Below the pieces are notes generated by a model. The model ran no database searches, was not told the origin of the DNA, and saw only the letters and a program-made list of their open reading frames with translations. 64,000 bases of DNA from Costus lasius. Lineage: Eukaryota; Streptophyta; Magnoliopsida; Zingiberales; Costaceae. Made by a program: the position numbers and the translations under genes. Below are positions 45,699-59,177 of the stretch, piece by piece (within the stretch, counting starts at the first letter, position 1; each line of letters starts with the position of its first letter). The DNA lies in NCBI GenBank assembly GCA_027563935.2, contig CM050447.1, forward strand, positions 11,748,501-11,812,500. Reading direction: 5' to 3'.

Positions 45699-46979
45699 GG
45701 TGGACATGAAGCCCCATGCCTTTGGTAGTTCTGTAATCTTGTATGTGTACGCTAGGTGCAGCTGTGCAGGCTCATTCTGTTTTTTTTTGTTTGAGCCTCC
45801 TTATTAGATATGTGATTAGAGAGATGAGGGAGAGAAGTACAAATCCTTGCATGAGGAATTCAGTCTTCCCATATAAATTTTTTTGCTTTGCTTTGAAATG
45901 AGATCCTCCTTTTCCTTCTTTTAAGTTTATTTGTGGTGGCTGTGATATATCTGTATTTTTGTTAGCTTCTTTGTTCTTTGAGCCTCGAGAAGGCAAGGCA
46001 AGACAAATCCATTCCTCGGTATCGAGGCGATGCCTCATCTTAAAGAATGATACTTTGATTCGACTGGAGGTTTCATAAGGTTAATGGCTGGAGTATAAAT
46101 TCTTTCCAAGATCCAACTTTTTGATGATTCTGAATCCAAACCATTGACCTCTTGCTGGACCTCTTACTGGATGGCATGTCACATGAGTTTGAATTGAAAT
46201 TGAAGCTTTGGGAAAGAATGGAAGCAAAGTGTGCTACGCGTTCCTACCTTGTCGCCAAATGCACAATTATTCAGCTACTCTTTCAACTCATCTGTGTATC
46301 TTGCATGTACCGGAAAGGATGATCCGATGCACCGATGCAGGCATCATATTGTCCATCCATGTGGATGTATAGTTTGTGTTGATAGTGTGGTTCAACATGA
46401 ACATCACAGCTAAACATTCTCTTTTATACATCCGCTGTCCTCTTTTTCCCATGCACCGGATTCGGCGAGTGCTGTTCGTCCAGTTCGCCGCCTAGGTTCT
46501 TCTATCAGCCTAACTTTGTGGTGGGCTTGTCAAATGCCATAGACTTCAAGCATCGTTTGCTCTTCTCTACTGCATTTAATATGTCAATATAAATCAGTTG
46601 CAAAGCTTTCGGCTTGAAACTTCTTCAAAGATCGATGTTCATCTTTTCAAATTTGCACAGCAAAGCACGCAGAAGGCAACGCTGATCTCGACTCAAATAA
46701 CCCAAGTTAGCTTTCTCCTGTCAGCCTGCATGTTACATTAGCCACGGAAGAGTCTTTGGATCTCTATGACAAGCCAAGGTAAAACAATGTAAATCTGGGA
46801 CTTGAACAGCCATTTGGAGTTTTTGGATTGCTACCATGCCTCCATGCTCAGATTCATTACCCCCTACTGTAGCGCCATTACTGGAATTTGTGCTCAAACT
46901 GCGCTCTTGTCCGTTCTAACTCCCAACACGAGCCATGCCGTCTGGGCGTTTAACTGAGGTAGAATCCATGTAAAGGCCA
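45699..46979. other. Downstream region of the ACHT relic, no gene seen
   Basis: About 1.3 kb of unique-looking, moderately AT-rich DNA. It probably holds the old 3' UTR. I see no further exon, RNA gene or element end. Confidence 0.6.
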
Positions 46980-46987
46980 AGCATGTG

Positions 46988-47334
46988 TAGGGGTGTCAAT
47001 GGCGGGTACCCGACCCGACCTATTTATGACGGGTTTGGGGTTTGGGTTTACTCCCATAGGTACCCGCGGGTTCCGATACTCGATTATATATAATAAAAAT
47101 ATATATATATATTTATATAATAAAATAATTTTTTATAAATATATTTATTATTATTATTATTATTTTATAATTATATTTTATAAAAATAATTTAAAAATAA
47201 ATATTTTAATTTAAATGGGTACCCGCGGGTACCCGTTTAAATACCCGACTTGGGTTTAATCGGATTCGGGTTTGGGGCGAATCGGGTTCGGGTTTGGTCA
47301 AAAAGGGCAGATACCCGACCCGTTGACATCTCTA
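46988..47334. mobile_element. hAT-type MITE (347 bp), TSD AGCATGTG
   Basis: The ends are TAGGGGTGTCAATGG and TTGACATCTCTA, imperfect inverted repeats of the kind known from plant hAT MITEs. The 8-bp duplication AGCATGTG is perfect at 46980-46987 and 47335-47342. The inside is rich in GGGTACCCG, CGGGTTTGGG and AT tracts. No coding capacity. Confidence 0.92.
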
Positions 47335-47890
47335 AGCATGTGATCTCCATCCTGGTTTGTCACGGAACAATTGGTCTAGACGGTTCCAGAGTCCGGTGAG
47401 GACTGAGGAGTCAGGCATTGAAGGTTGATCAGAGTTATGCCGGACCGGTCAGCCCTGGTTCCCCTGTTGGTCGGACCTGATTACTCAAGAATCAGGTTGC
47501 ACCACTTAACTTGACTGATTGAGCAGCTATTCCCCTCATCAAACAGTGGGAAACCCTAACATCTTGTGGCCAATGCCACATGACCAAAAGTCGACACTAG
47601 AGAGTAGCTAACAGGTCATGCCCAGCTAAGCTAAACAAATCTATGAATGTATGAACTGAAAACTGGAAGTAACCTACAAATGTCCATAGTTGCCATGCAA
47701 AAATGGCTTTGTATCGGCAATAATTTTATTTGCACAGGGATACGCACAATTAACATTACAACATCTCAATCGTACAACTAAATCACCAGCCTTTAGAAGG
47801 TGAAACGATTAAGCAATCAACGACACTTTTAAAGCACCTTTAGCTATGATGTCCGTATGTTTTGCTCATCAACAGCGGTAGCACCGAGTA

Positions 47891-50384
47891 TTAAGAGATA
47901 TCATCAGAACCTTTGTGCATCCACCACATACGACTTTGAGAGCTCCGGACGCGTTGGAACCACCGGTGCCAGGCAGGATTCTCGGGGCCAGGTGTCCTGG
48001 CAGAAACCAACATGGACAGAATCAACAAAGTTAATACCACGAAAGCAGATATTGAGGATTCAGCAACCCATTGCTACTCAAAACTCACACAGGAAGGAGA
48101 GCATCAGATTTGCCGTCTGTGCTCGAGATAACCCTGCAGATCATCAACGAGAAAGTGTTGTCAATAGACATCTGTAGAATAGGAACTTGTAAACCATAAA
48201 AATCACATACTCCTTGCATGATGCCGATGAAGGCTCCATTTTTTCAAGTTCATTGAGTTCCTTCTGCATGCGCACAGGGCAAACAGCAGAAAAAGATCAT
48301 CTACTCTATTGGACTATAACCAATTTCAAGATGCTTGATAGACATAGTAATATGCATTTACGTGAACTTCCAGACAATCTAGTTTAACATCCAGTGCTCG
48401 CCAAAAAAAATGAAAAAAAAAAATCAAGTGCTCGTGCTTAGCATGACATGGTTCTGAGGACTCAGGGTGAGCTTACTCTCCACCTCATTAGACCGTTTCT
48501 TTGTGCACAGTTCGATGGTCATGAATTGGGAAAGTTTTGAAGTAACAAGGCAAAAATGCATAAATGAAACAAATTTCTCAGAACTTGTCTAAGGATCTTT
48601 CCCTTACTCTAGACTTTTTTGAAGGTAAGATGGCTACAAAAGCTTCTAATATAGTATAAGGTAAAACAACAAAAATCATAGACAGTTCAAAAGGGAAGAG
48701 ATATGATGCAACACAAACAGCATAAAATAGAATGGAGTATCAATCCTTACAAATCTTGCCAAAGAGAAACAGGCTCAACCTCTATGCAACTCCAATTGTT
48801 TGACCACATACAAATGTTTGTAATCATGTATCTTCTCATTCAGGCAAATGTTTCATTTACTTGCTAAGCATCACATACAAATCCTTGGAAATGGGCTGCT
48901 CATAGTTTAGGCAACAATTAGTCATATGCATCTGCTCAGATGCCAGCACCAGTGAAGTAGGTGCATGCTTAAGGTTGATCATTCTTGTTGATGACTAGAA
49001 TACAACAATATATATATCAAAGATGCAACAAATTTGCATTTTTATCTACTTAGCTCCGATAATGCCATGTGACAACCTCAGCTATCTCTCAGCTCCATAG
49101 CTCTATATGAGAACTCAGTTGATGAACTTTTAAACTCTGTCGTTCCAATATAATGAACAGACATATACAGAAAGACAAGCACATCATAAATAAATTAGAA
49201 AAACAAAATTTCACGTTCATTATGACACCAAGATGTATTATGATTGGGCAAGCAAAACAAACCTAAACTATAGGGAGCAACTTACCATCATCATATTGGG
49301 CATTACATACCAGTCTATGATACGACTGGACTAATATATCTATGTGTCGGTATGTATAGTGCTTATTCATTTGTGTTAATACACACAAACATTCCAATCT
49401 AATACTGGACTAATACATCAATATAAACCGAACCTGAAAATCCTAGCACATATATGTGGCTAACATTGATTTTTAATAGGGGAAAGGTAGTAGAATAAGT
49501 AAAGGCTACAGCATGATGCATCATCTTGCATAGTACATCTAAAAATAGACATTACTAGTGAAGGTATGAATATGTTAACCTTTTTGATGATTAAGAAGAA
49601 GTTTTTGAGATTATACTGATAGGGGAGAGAAATTCACTTCTACATTTCTCGTCAGTTAAGACTCAAAATCTTAAATTGAACGACTGAGAATTTCTAGTGG
49701 CTTTAAACTTTCGTGCTACACGTTTGATATCCATTAGAATCAGTGTGGACATGGCAGTATTTGCAAGTGAATCTAAACTAATAAGCAAGGAGCTCACAAA
49801 TTTTTGCTCTAACCACGTAAATTCAATGTTTTCATTTCCTAGATACCTTTTTTTCCCTTAATCATTTACTAATCAAGAGTTAGGTGTACTTTTGTAACTT
49901 CATCTATTGCACATAACTGATTCACCTTGGGCTAAGCACAATATGTGAAAACCTAATTTGAACTGGAGTTTTTCGTAAATAACATCCAAACGTTCTTCTT
50001 AAGCAGATCTCACGCAACCTGTGGAAGCAATGATTCAAGGAGATCCTTTCTGATAGAGCACACAATATATATGAATGAAATAAATAGAAGAGGCATTAAG
50101 AAGATCAGATCTCATGCAACGTGTGGGGGTTATGATTCAAGGATCAGCGTATTTCAGATTGGAGCGAACAGAACATATTTTCCAGAAACGAATGAGATCA
50201 ATTGACGATGCATTAACAGGATCCACAAGAGAGAAGGATGTGGAAATGAGTAGAAGAGGACCTCGAGGTATTCGATCTCTTGATTGAGCCGGGAGATGGA
50301 GGCCGACAACCGGTGCTTCCCCAAGAAGTCGCCTGCCCGAGACGGTGGCGGCGGCCTCTCTGCCGCCTCTCCGTTCGTCGCCAT
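47891..50384 (-). CDS. Heterotrimeric G-protein gamma subunit, type B
   Basis: Four exons on the minus strand: 50384-50262, 48263-48211, 48133-48089 and 47996-47891, with TAA at 47893-47891. Together they give a 108-residue protein with no internal stop. All donors are GT and all acceptors AG. The G-gamma-like domain is visible: GKHRLSASISRLNQEIEYLE, KELNELEKMEPSSASCKE and SDALLPV. The end, PAWHRWFQRVRSSQSRMWW, matches the rice RGG2-type (type B) plant gamma subunits, which lack a C-terminal CaaX prenylation box. Here it ends GSDDIS, also without CaaX. The start is the ATG after a CT-rich leader; upstream in-frame GTG codons are not used. It should pair with G-beta at the plasma membrane. Intron 1 is about 2 kb. 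I see no defect. Confidence 0.93.
48264..50261 (-). other. Intron 1 of the G-gamma gene
   Basis: Donor GTCCTCTT (a weak match), acceptor CGCATGCAG. AT-rich, with no ORF or recognisable transposon ends. Confidence 0.7.
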
Positions 50385-52657
50385 GCCACTCTCTCCCTTC
50401 CTCCCGTTCACTCACGCCCTAAATCAATCGATGGATAGATAGAAGAAGAAAACGACGAGTGCAGAGTGGGAGAAATTCTGAAAGCCTTCGTCGTTAATAA
50501 GAAAAAAAAACCAATGGAAGAGGACGTGTATCAGCAGTCAACGAGGTGCAAGATACGGTCGACCATAAAACGTGCCTCCAATTTTAAACTGCAACATCAT
50601 GATATCTATGATCTGAAGATCTGGAACTACTGTATTTGCATGGTAAAAAAAAAAAATTAGCCGCACTTTAATAAATCAATTACTTTTCGATATAATACAT
50701 GATAACATTCTAAATAAAATTTAAATGGTCGATCAAGATAGTTTGGCTAGAGCATAAAATAGTGTTTTGAACATTCCACCTAAATTCTTTAGATATCTTA
50801 AATCACTGAAGCTGAGGAGCTAAATATGGAAAGGAATGCAAGAAAACTTACCAAACCAGATGTAAAAAAAAAACCTTTATGGCTAATGCGCACCCTTATT
50901 TTCAAGTAGAGAGTATTTATAGGGAGCATGCAAAAGAGTATTTGTAGTGAGCACATAAAATATAGTAAATAGGGAGAGCTCAAAAGAGTGGTGATGGTAA
51001 GATTTCACCTTTGGTGAATAATCTATTCTGCAAAGGTTGGGCATAAAACTTTAGCACCCCTGAGCTCAATTTACACTTGCCCTGCTTGAGTTCACCGCAA
51101 AGCTCTCAGTCTCAGCGAGGGTTTATGCTTGAATTCCCGCAACTAAAGTATATATATTACCATCCAATGCCTCCTAATGGTACATCAATTTTAAATTTTG
51201 AGATGCAAGTGAAAGCGATTCCCTCTCGAGCTTCACCGCATTACAATTCGTAGGAAACCTGTTCTAATTGCAGCTCATGATTCAAGTTTCACTAATAATC
51301 ATTTATACAGAACTAATTAACTCGAAAAATTAGGTTCAGATTTCAAATATTCTTGTACAATCTAATTCCGAGTAAAAACGGGTTATGGTTACTATTTGTA
51401 GACTTAAATATCACAATATTCAAAACCATAAACCATATACAATTAATGCGAGACAATTCTAATAATTAAATTTACAATTCTAAATTCTTAATCACGCAAC
51501 ATTAATCAGTGAAGGCTCGCCCCCTACCACACCATCACAACAATTGCGACCACAAAATTACGGTAGAAGATCTTGTCAATCAGAGGAATTGAATTAGGAA
51601 CTACATTTAATTGTATAATACTATTCATAGGTACAATGAATGATAAAACAATATCACTATGATATCTGCTATGTACATGTTGAACTCATGCTGAGACCGA
51701 TTAACTGGCTGATCCAAAGTTGATCCGAATACAGCAGCATCCGTAGTAGACAGCGAAGGGAAAGTATCACCTTTACAGTCAAAACCTTAGGGGTTAAAAA
51801 CATGCAGAATCATGAAGAATAAGAGATTCAATATTACTCAAAATTGTATAAAATAATACTAATGTGTGTGATACTGTGAAGATCATGAAGAAAATAATAT
51901 AATAATGCATCAAGATTAGAGGGACTAATGACACAGCTAGACTACTTTATCTTCTAAGTGACTTGAAAAACTAAAATTTGTAAATAATTAGGACTGAGTT
52001 TGTATTTTTTTTTTCATTTGTAAAATCCATTTAAACCTCAAAGCACTTTTGGAGAGGAAAAGAGAATTGGTAAATGCCCTCTGTTATAAGTCACTAAAAA
52101 TTTTACCTTTCCGAAGCCTTTCAATAATTTTTTTTCAAAAATGCTTTCTCAAAGTAAATTTGGAAAGACATTTCGAATTTGAAATTGCCAACGCATTTTC
52201 AAACCCAGCCTTATTATCCTAGGAGTCCAGGAATAAACATGCTACTTTAACAAAGTAATATCACAATTTCTAGGAGTTTAGGAGCACACAAAGTTATATA
52301 AATTCAGTTTTTTTATACAATAAATATTGTAACCATATTTCCAATAAAATATACGGTAGTATTTTTCAGTTTGTTAACAAAAACAAAAGAGCTTTTTTAT
52401 CTATATAAAAATTGTCCGACTTGCGATGTGATCAAAATCTCAATTAAATAAGAAGAGAAAAAGGCACCTTTGGTGAAAGATTTTTAAGGGACGTGGTCCG
52501 CCATGCGCCACACCAGTAGTATCAGAGCAGAAGAACGCTACCGCGGCATTCTCTTCCATAGTAAGTAATATAAGAAACTGTGCAACTCTAGCTATAGATG
52601 CCTTGAAGCAGGTGAAGTTTGTTCTTCCAGGTTAGTATGGCCTCAATGAAGGTGTTC
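50385..52657. other. Intergenic region between VPS13 and G-gamma
   Basis: 2.3 kb of AT-rich DNA between the VPS13 stop and the G-gamma start, both genes on the minus strand. It must contain the VPS13 3' UTR and the G-gamma promoter. The G-gamma leader is CT-rich on its strand near 50420-50460. A short near-duplication (GGGAGCATGCAAAAGAG... and GTGAGCACATAAAATATAG) lies around 50915-50990. No other feature is seen. Confidence 0.6.
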
Positions 52658-55600
52658 TTACTCGGACTGAGCTTGTGTAAATATACTACTACAATTAGGA
52701 TGCATGGGAATATACATTTGAACATCCTCCGCTACAGAAAAAGTTTCAGAAATTACTTCCGTGGAAAAAGGTGCTTTACATGGGCTATATGGTTGTGTAA
52801 CCTTTCTTCTGTGTCTTTCCTGTAGAATGAAATTTGCAATATGCACTATTATATGCCATAACTGTTCTTTTTAATTATTCAGAATATTATACAAGAAATA
52901 CCTTTGATGCATGAGGGCCATATGTCATTATTGCTTGCTGAATTGATGAATAGATTTCACGAGCTTGTTCAGATCCACGAACACACTTTACCACACGAAC
53001 AACATTCGACTCAACTGATCTCACTTGCAGGTACAAGATGAGACGCGAAGGTGGTGATCCTTGTAGATCTTTCTTTCCATGTGACAGCTCCATGGTCACC
53101 AAATCATCCCAAAGAACATCCCACAAGACTGAGCAGGGATCTCTTGCTGGATTGAATTTTCTTTGCGCCATGGTATTTGTAGGTTGCTGAATAAATTAAC
53201 ATTCACGTGGATCCTCAGTGAGCTAGTTAAGAGCCATTACTAGTATGAATTATGAAATTTTACTGACCTGAAGTAGCAAGACTCTTCGATGAGTAACTAG
53301 AAGAATCTTCCCTTTCCGAACCAAGAAATGATCCTCATAGGCATCAGATAATGCAAATTTACCTCGAACTTTGAAAAGATCAACTTGCCCAAAAAAGGTA
53401 CCGCATTCAGCAAGTTGTAGGATAGCCTTTACAAGAAAAGGATGTACCAATCAGATCGCTGCTCAAAGATAACCGAACAAGATGGATTTATAAAGCCATT
53501 TGTAGCATAATGTTTGCAAATATGCAAACTAGAAAGACAGATTACTCCTGATACATTTTGTATGGAGCGCTAATATGAAATACTAGTTTCTAGCTAAATT
53601 TCTGAAAGCAGATTAGTTCCATTTGCCCACAATATGGTAGAGTTAATAAATTATTTAGGTTCTTGAGAGTTGAGACATACTAAAAGATACAAAATAGTAA
53701 TTGCAGAAACCAAAAGAAAAATGTTGAGATTCAAGCATTATGGTTACCATTTTATACATACTGGGAAAAGTCATCAATAATTTATAGATAATAAAGAAAC
53801 AAAGGAGCGAATGGGCAGCTGTGCTTACTTGCAGCAATACAAGGAAACATAAACAAGTTCATGAAAATTTGTTGTAGCTAGTCCATGCAAAGTAAATGAG
53901 AATAGAACATTTCTTAGATAACAAAAAGCAGACACCGTCAGGTGATTGGCATCTGACAAACTACTGTTCAATATGTTGTTCCAAGTGTCATTAAATATTT
54001 TACAATTGACAGTTAGATTAGGTAACTTATTTGTTTGATTAAATAAAAGGGAAAGAATGGAAGGGAAAAACTTCTAAACAGAGGAAGAAAGCATATAGAA
54101 CAAATGATGTATTACCCACAATTAACGTATTGTTAAACTTAAGTATGAGAGATCTAAAAACAGAACTATAGAGAGAATAATGGTAGCCAAATATGTGGAT
54201 TAAGAATTTAAGTGAAGAATCATCACCTGCCCTTGTGCCTTGTATTCATCATAAGGGCGTAGCAAATTATCTCCTCCAATTGCTCTAGGTAACCGTTTAC
54301 GGAGCAATTGCTCTTCTGACATGATAGCAGATGAGATCTTCATCCTTACAGCGTTGGCACCTTCCGTAGTTTTTGATAAAAGATCAAGGACCCCACTTAC
54401 AGGTTGTGTAGCCGCACCAATCAAACCTTTACCTACACCCTGTACAAATCCTTCAACACCAGAAGTTTTTGCACCTTCAATAGGCTTTGTTAGTATGCCT
54501 GTCACACCCCTAAAGAGCCCTTTTGCAAAAGCCCCACCTCCTTCTCTAATTACATCACCAATATCTTCTACACCTTTGTTATCCTGTAACATGACAATTG
54601 TGACTCATCACAATAATTCTTACGTTAATGAAGCATAAGAAAGAACTCAACAATTTAGTTTAATTTGATTTAAGTTTCTCACACCTGTTTCTGCCTGCTT
54701 TGAATAAATTTCTTGTCCATGGATAAAGCTGCAACACCTTTACTCATATTACTAAGTGCACTGCTAGCGTTGCCAAGAATATCAACACCAGAAAGCAACT
54801 GAAGAGGTTGGCTAAGAAGATCTTTTTGTATGTTTGAGACTGCAGTAGTCATAAGTGAACTTTGACGCATGCATACTTCTTTACGATATCTATGAGCAAT
54901 ACGCACCTACAAATTAGTAACACCATTTAGCATACACTAGACTTAGAAAATTCTCACATCATAATTTGACTAATTATAACTTTGAACGTTCTAGCTTAGG
55001 TACGGATTATACATAATTAACATTGTTTAGAGTGATAAGTAAACCTACCGGCATGTGTTCCATGTTACCGAGTGCAGTCATTAAAGATGACCAAAAACCA
55101 AGAACGCCTCTTGGTCTCTGAGAGGGTGACATTGCCATTGAAACCTTAAATCGGATCTCAGAAATATTAAGAAGCCTAATTACAAAGAGAACCTCAATAA
55201 ATATCTATACAAATGGAAAACTAAAACTAAAACTGTACTGGCGGAAGCCTGTGAGAAACACTGCAAGTTCTACGTACCCAATTTTTATTATTGGATCAAC
55301 CGAAACCGCAGTAGTTGAAGTTCCCAATATCCTGTCAACCTTAACTTGTTGCAACAGCTCATTAAGGCGCCAAATAATTGGTTCGTGAATATTAATCAAA
55401 AATGCAGAATTATCAGGAACCTAAAAAGAAAGTGATATTATTACAGAAGAAAAAGATCATTTGAGTTATCACACAAACAAATGATTCAGAAAATTTTCTT
55501 AAGCAATTAAAATTGTGCATTCAACAAGGAATAAGCAATTACGCACCTGCAGTCCAATATACGGATATACAATAAAGTCTAAGGAATTTTTAGTTTGCAT

Positions 55601-58600
55601 GGTCATAGAGAACTTCAGAACAAAGTCTGATTGTTCCCCAACCCTCTGCAGTCTGAATAGAACTGGCATTGGGCTAAAAGGCAATTGGTTATCAATTTGA
55701 ATTTCATCCATCCTCAATTTGAACCTGCATAGAAATTAGAAAACAATACATTATTCAGCAGATGGATTCCAGCCTCTCGTGCACTTGCTATATTCTCTTG
55801 GTGAAATAAGTTAGCAGCCTTTGCTTAGCCTTGAAGAAAAAAGAGACAAACCTACTAATTCCAGAGCCCAGTCCGGATGAATAAGAAAGAAGAAGATTCT
55901 GCACAGATAGAAATAGAACTTCCTCTGGCATATGATCTATTAAAGACAAGCCCAATTCAGTTAGCTCAAAAGTAACATGAAATTCACTATCCAAGGTAGA
56001 AGACAACTGCCTATAATCAATTTGTAGCGGTTGAAAAACTTGCAATGGAAGTCTTTCATTTATCCATTCTTGAGAATCATTTTCCGGCATCCAGTCATTG
56101 ATCCTAGCTATATGCATCTTCCCCTCTTTATGAACAGTAATTTGTAAAGCTTTAATAGGTCTAGTAGATTCCAGCACAGGGTGACTCTCCATAATCTCAT
56201 CAATGTTGTATTTAGCAGATTCCAAGGGATCCATTCCATCAACTAAGACCTCTAATAACCTTTGCCTACCAAGATCTTGCCAGAAAAATGCAGCAGCCGA
56301 GTTAGGAGGAAGACGTTGCCAGGAGTCATCAGCACCGTCAGCTTGACGGACATGGACAGGTAAGAACATTGAGCGATTTTCAATTCTGTCAAGTAACAAA
56401 GGAGACATATACATAAGAAGTCTACATGCTAAGCACAGTGAGCAGGAATTATACCTATATGGGCTTGCCAAAGAGCCAAGGCGAAGAACAACTTCATAGC
56501 GTGAACTTTTTGTTCCTCCCCTTACTTCTACTATTAGAGAAAGCATATCATTGCTCTCATCATTCCTCAGGAAAACACACATCGTACCATCATTTTCAAT
56601 ACTAAATGGCGTACTCCACTTACATTCATCAAGCCGTATCTGCAAACAAAAAAAATATCATAATCACATTAACTAAGATCATAGTTATAAAAAAATCTTT
56701 ACTACCAACTCACCCTCAAAAGTTCATTTCTAGCATTTGAATCCCATTTAACTAGCATTGGAGGATCAGATGGGTGAATCCATTTCTCTATTTGAGAGTT
56801 ACACTGAGACAAACATACACTGCGTCCAATCCTGTTGATGAATAGAGTCCGTGGAAGTATATAAACAACCTACACATGAATTTAATTTATTAACTTCTAG
56901 ATAAGATGTTTACACATTAACAAATACCAGTTCGTTGAAATAGGGAGATAATCTCAGAAAGAATGATATAGAACAAGTTATGGTGTCACACAAGCATAGA
57001 TTTAAATCCCATTATGCACAATCCAGGATGGCGGTATATACCAGTTTAAGATCTTACTAGTACCTGTACATACTGTGTTGGTGCAATTGGTATTGGCATA
57101 TTTGTATTGGTACATCTGACACAAAAACGTTTAATTAAGTAACCTGAAAATGTATAACAAAGAATATGAACAGTCCAGAGAAAGCGTGCATCAAATAGCC
57201 TCTTAAGTTTAGGGGGAACAGCTGCAGATATTATTCCCATGCATTGGTGGAAACCTGGGAATTTAGATTTCTCCTTGTCAAATAAAACGCAATATTATGT
57301 GGAGGCACAACTAGAAACTCAAGCTGTTATTTGCGATTTGGACATCTTCCGGCATCTACCTACTATTTCTAAATTCTCTTCAAGAAATGATTATAACTGA
57401 ATTTTGTGAAATGCCTGTCGAATCAAGTCCAACACCCATAGGTCATCAATACCGTAGTCCCTATACACTAGCCTTAGTACCTTTGCTACAGTTAGGCTAG
57501 TAATTTTAGCTGGATTTACCACGCGTTGCAGCGGACTGAGATCAGAAATGAAGAGGCAGTGTAATCATACAAGACATAAAGATTTAATTAACTAACTATA
57601 CACAGTAGAAAAACATTCAAGTGGAAGTAGGCACATAGAATAATAGATCCAAGTCAAACAAGATGCATAACTAGGTATGTGATAGTCAAACTCTTCACAC
57701 AATTCAATTATTTGATATGCATACACTTAGATTAATTAACATATGAAGACATCACGTTCAATTTACTAGTTTATACCAAGATTTAATTTACCGGGCAGCA
57801 CTTACTGGTCCAACCATGGATTGGTTCCGGTACATGGTCATATCTAGCTATATTAATATATTTATAATATATATAAAAATTGTTAGTACCGGTACAATGG
57901 TACCATAAATCAGTACCACTGATACGGTATTGGTCCGACCGCCGATCAGTATAACTGGTTAGACTAATAATTCGAACCTTGGTTTATACCAAATATCACT
58001 TATGGTAAAATCACCCGTTTATATATTTCTCTCCCACTTTAGATTATAGTTACTCGAACTTTTGTTATATGCGATGCTTGCGCTCATACATAGCAAAAGA
58101 AGACCTGCTGACAGCTCTATGATTCTGCGATGACATGTATTTTAATAGGACAGATTTGAAACCAAGATTAACTTGGACTTTGCCTTGATTATCTTAGTGT
58201 TTTTACATAAAGACAGGGATAATTGGGAATTAGTTATGCTGGAGGTTTGTCAATTCTAAGGTTTAAGGTACTGGTCTGAGATAGTGTAGTTATGGCTCTC
58301 ACTAGTATATACCAACCGTACCAATATATAGTACACAATATTATTATAAACCAATAAATTATAATATTGGTAACACAATCCAGTAAAAGGTGGTCAATGA
58401 AGGGGGTTATGTTAGAACCGATGTGTATCGGGCTAACTGCCAAGTACATATTGATAAGTTAAACAATGGTTAGCTTCAAATCATCTTGTCTGACTTTCAA
58501 ATGCTAGCCAAAAAAAAAAAAAATATGAAAAGGAGCCAACCTTTGTCCTATCGGAAGCCATCTTAAGTTGAGCTGATAGCCGGTAATAAGATCCATCCGA

Positions 58601-59177
58601 AGCAAATGCATCAAAATCAACTCGTTCCTGCACATATTATTTATATTAATGCATATGACGAAGTAGAATGATATCATTTCCTCAAGAACAAAAGATAAAG
58701 AACTAAAAGGAAAATCTACTAACCTTCCTTTCAAGCTCAAGAAGAGAAATTCCAAGACAATACTTCTCAGACTGACTAACTGCAATAGATATTCCCACAC
58801 GTGCAGATATATAAGCAGTGTCACGAGATTCAAACGATAGGCTTCCACTTCTGTTCATATAATCTTGGGGTGATAACATGACAAATTTTGGATTTGTGTC
58901 CTCAATAATATCAAATATCTGTATATTTCTCTTTGCAGTAGAATTTCTTCGTTCAAAAGACTTGGATGAGTTTTTTATGGCAAATTTTGCTGATTTTACT
59001 GCTCTAGGAATAAAGAGAGTATCAGCATCCAAGTTGTCCAAGGGTTCTACTTCTACAATGCGATAGTTAAGTGGCACTGGTGAATCATTTTGAATCCAGT
59101 AGGGTACAAAAAACCTTATTGTTTTGGGAGCAGCATCAGTTCCTCCTAGATCATGCTCAACACTGACTCGCAATCTC
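52658..59177 (-). CDS. VPS13-type intermembrane lipid-transfer protein, C-terminal part (13 exons)
   Basis: Minus-strand exons in order: 59177-58724, 58627-58541, 56869-56714, 56639-56455, 56385-55852, 55724-55547, 55420-55278, 55175-55049, 54906-54685, 54583-54227, 53426-53268, 53186-52902 and 52819-52658 (TAA). All join in frame to about 1015 residues with no stop. The first five carry the VPS13 adaptor-binding/SHR-BD region (FVPYWIQNDSPVPLNYRIVE, IENRSMFLPVHVRQADG). Later exons hold the conserved VPS13 C-terminal domain (SQRPRGVLGFWSSLMTALGN, GGGAFAKGLFRGVTGILTKP) and a PH-like module (KGKILLVTHRRVLLLQ). The last exon has KVTQPYSPCK. VPS13 proteins move lipids at membrane contact sites. 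The N-terminal exons lie beyond the window; intron sequence continues from 59178 past 64000. Confidence 0.93.
56386..56454 (-). other. 69-bp stop-free in-frame intron of VPS13
   Basis: Donor TATAG|GTATAATT, acceptor TTACTTGACAG|AATTG. The intron is 69 bp, a multiple of three, with no stop in frame. Homology (SPYR-IENRSMF) calls for its removal, but retention would only add 23 residues. Confidence 0.75.
57795..57975. repeat. GGTACC-rich repeat in a VPS13 intron
   Basis: Words such as TTCCGGTACATGG, GTACCGGTACAATGGTACC and TACGGTATTGGTCCGACCG flank an AT-rich core. CCAACCATGGATTGG and a loosely inverted ACCTTGG lie at the edges. It is probably a MITE-like relic; the ends are uncertain. Confidence 0.35.

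Noticed and set aside
47857..48177. 106-codon + strand ORF
   Set aside because: It is the antisense shadow of G-gamma exons 3 and 4.
50385..50415. Longer N-termini for G-gamma (starts at 50411 or 50415)
   Set aside because: Those codons are GTG, not ATG. The start at 50384 gives a normal plant ATG, and the next exons fit it.
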